Below, in pieces: positions 6,169-6,706 of a stretch of DNA of 6,706 nt; position 1 is the stretch's first letter; each line of letters opens with the position of its first letter. The DNA comes from an uncultured Planctomycetaceae bacterium (GTDB lineage: Bacteria; Planctomycetota; Planctomycetia; Planctomycetales; Planctomycetaceae). The DNA is taken from positions 1-6,706 of the forward strand of contig CAIJTL010001393.1 in assembly GCA_903823545.1 (NCBI GenBank). Direction: 5' to 3'. The position numbers were made by a program, and so were the translations under genes. The notes under the pieces were generated by a model. That model did no database searches and had not been told where the DNA came from. It was given only the letters and a program-made list of their open reading frames with translations.

Positions 6169-6706
6169 TCATGTGAACTCAAGAGAAACCTCGTCCTGGC
6201 CAAGACTTGTCGTAATGTTGACGTCGCCAGCAATTGTGGCATTAAACACATCGACATAAATTTCATCAGTGCCGGTACCGCCGGTGATCGTCAAAGCATT
6301 CAGCTTAAGAATTGAGTCAAGTTCATTGTCATAAAGTTCAAATTCATTCTCTCCATTACCGAGAGTGACTGTTGTGTTACCGACGACCTCCAGGTTGATG
6401 TCGTCGTATTCGATGATTGCGTCGTCGCTGCCGCTACCCATATTCACGCTCAGGTTTCCAGTGAGCTTGAATCCAACAATTCCTTCGCCGCCAGAGAGAT
6501 CAATGTCGAGGTCATCGTTCCCTCCCTTGAGGTCGATATTGATGCTGTTCAATTGGATGACGTCGTCGGCGTCGTTGGCGATTGCTTCAGCAGAGATCAA
6601 CGTGACGGTTCGGCCATTCACCACGTAGTTGCTGAAGATGCTTCCGCCAGCACCACCAGCGATCGTCAAACTCGCTCCCATTTTGACGGTGGAATTGACA
6701 TCGCGG
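6169..6706 (-). CDS. Acidic repeat protein, upstream part of the interrupted gene (5' partial)
   Basis: The frame is open at the right edge of the window and ends in TGA at 6169-6171, with 178 residues visible. The ATG at 6681 is internal: seven sense codons precede it and belong to a 79-bp repeat. After that repeat comes NYVVNGRTVTLISAEAIAN and then INIDLKGGNDDLDIDLSGG. These resemble the early part of planctomycete solenoid proteins, where a 'VDLKGGNDDL' segment opens the repeat ladder. Three to four units of GNxxVxxGxGxDxxxx type follow (LSVNMGSGSDDAII, LTITGGTGTDEIYV). Role and location are inferred to match the downstream part: an exported, probably calcium-binding surface protein. The native start and any signal or LEPR-XLL motif lie outside the window. 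Confidence 0.65.
   Translation of the reverse strand, partial: RDVNSTVKMGASLTIAGGAGGSIFSNYVVNGRTVTLISAEAIANDADDVIQLNSINIDLKGGNDDLDIDLSGGEGIVGFKLTGNLSVNMGSGSDDAIIEYDDINLEVVGNTTVTLGNGENEFELYDNELDSILKLNALTITGGTGTDEIYVDVFNATIAGDVNITTSLGQDEVSLEFT
6628..6706 (-). repeat. 79-bp exact direct repeat, copy at the window edge
   Basis: Second copy of 5863-5941, running to the last base of the window, so its true length may be greater. No synonymous differences exist between the copies, although every other pair of units in these ORFs is strongly diverged. Confidence 0.95.

Noticed and set aside
6169..6171. TGA as a selenocysteine codon
   Set aside because: The protein is a structural repeat chain with no redox context, and the stop falls near a loop between repeat strands. 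I saw no supporting stem-loop, so a nonsense change or error is simpler.

Overview
The window most likely comes from a member of the Planctomycetota, probably a Pirellulales-type lineage. Three things point there: a BBP7-type outer-membrane beta-barrel protein, a secreted protein opening with a LEPR-XLL-like motif (LERLEDRTLM), and long repeat-rich acidic surface proteins. GC looks moderate, and no database search was possible. Both window edges cut through genes.

Layout. (1) Positions 1-948, plus strand: C-terminal part of a BBP7-like outer-membrane protein. (2) 949-1361: convergent intergenic region with a tandem two-hairpin repeat (copy A), a possible 70-aa minus-strand gene, and two hairpins just past the next gene's stop. 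(3) 1362-3932, minus: an 856-aa secreted modular protein with a LEPR-XLL-like N-terminus, a dystroglycan-type cadherin/Ig-like domain, four ~109-114-aa cadherin-like repeats and 13 RTX calcium-binding nonapeptides. (4) 3933-4461: its leader, two further copies (B, C) of the hairpin repeat facing each other, and a clear intrinsic terminator serving the genes to the right. (5) 4462-6706, minus: a large acidic repeat protein with a 'TGxGxDxV' ladder. It is interrupted by one in-frame TGA (6169-6171) and runs off the right edge, where the last 79 bases exactly repeat 5863-5941.

Together the window encodes cell-surface material: an outer-membrane barrel and two exported, probably calcium-stabilised repeat proteins of adhesin or matrix type. 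The two minus-strand proteins are separated by a terminator and are probably separate transcription units. There is no CRISPR array, IS element, tRNA or rRNA, and no complete enzyme gene. The observations most worth checking are the interrupted repeat gene with its edge-touching exact repeat, and the three-copy hairpin element, whose second stem changes sequence while staying fully paired.
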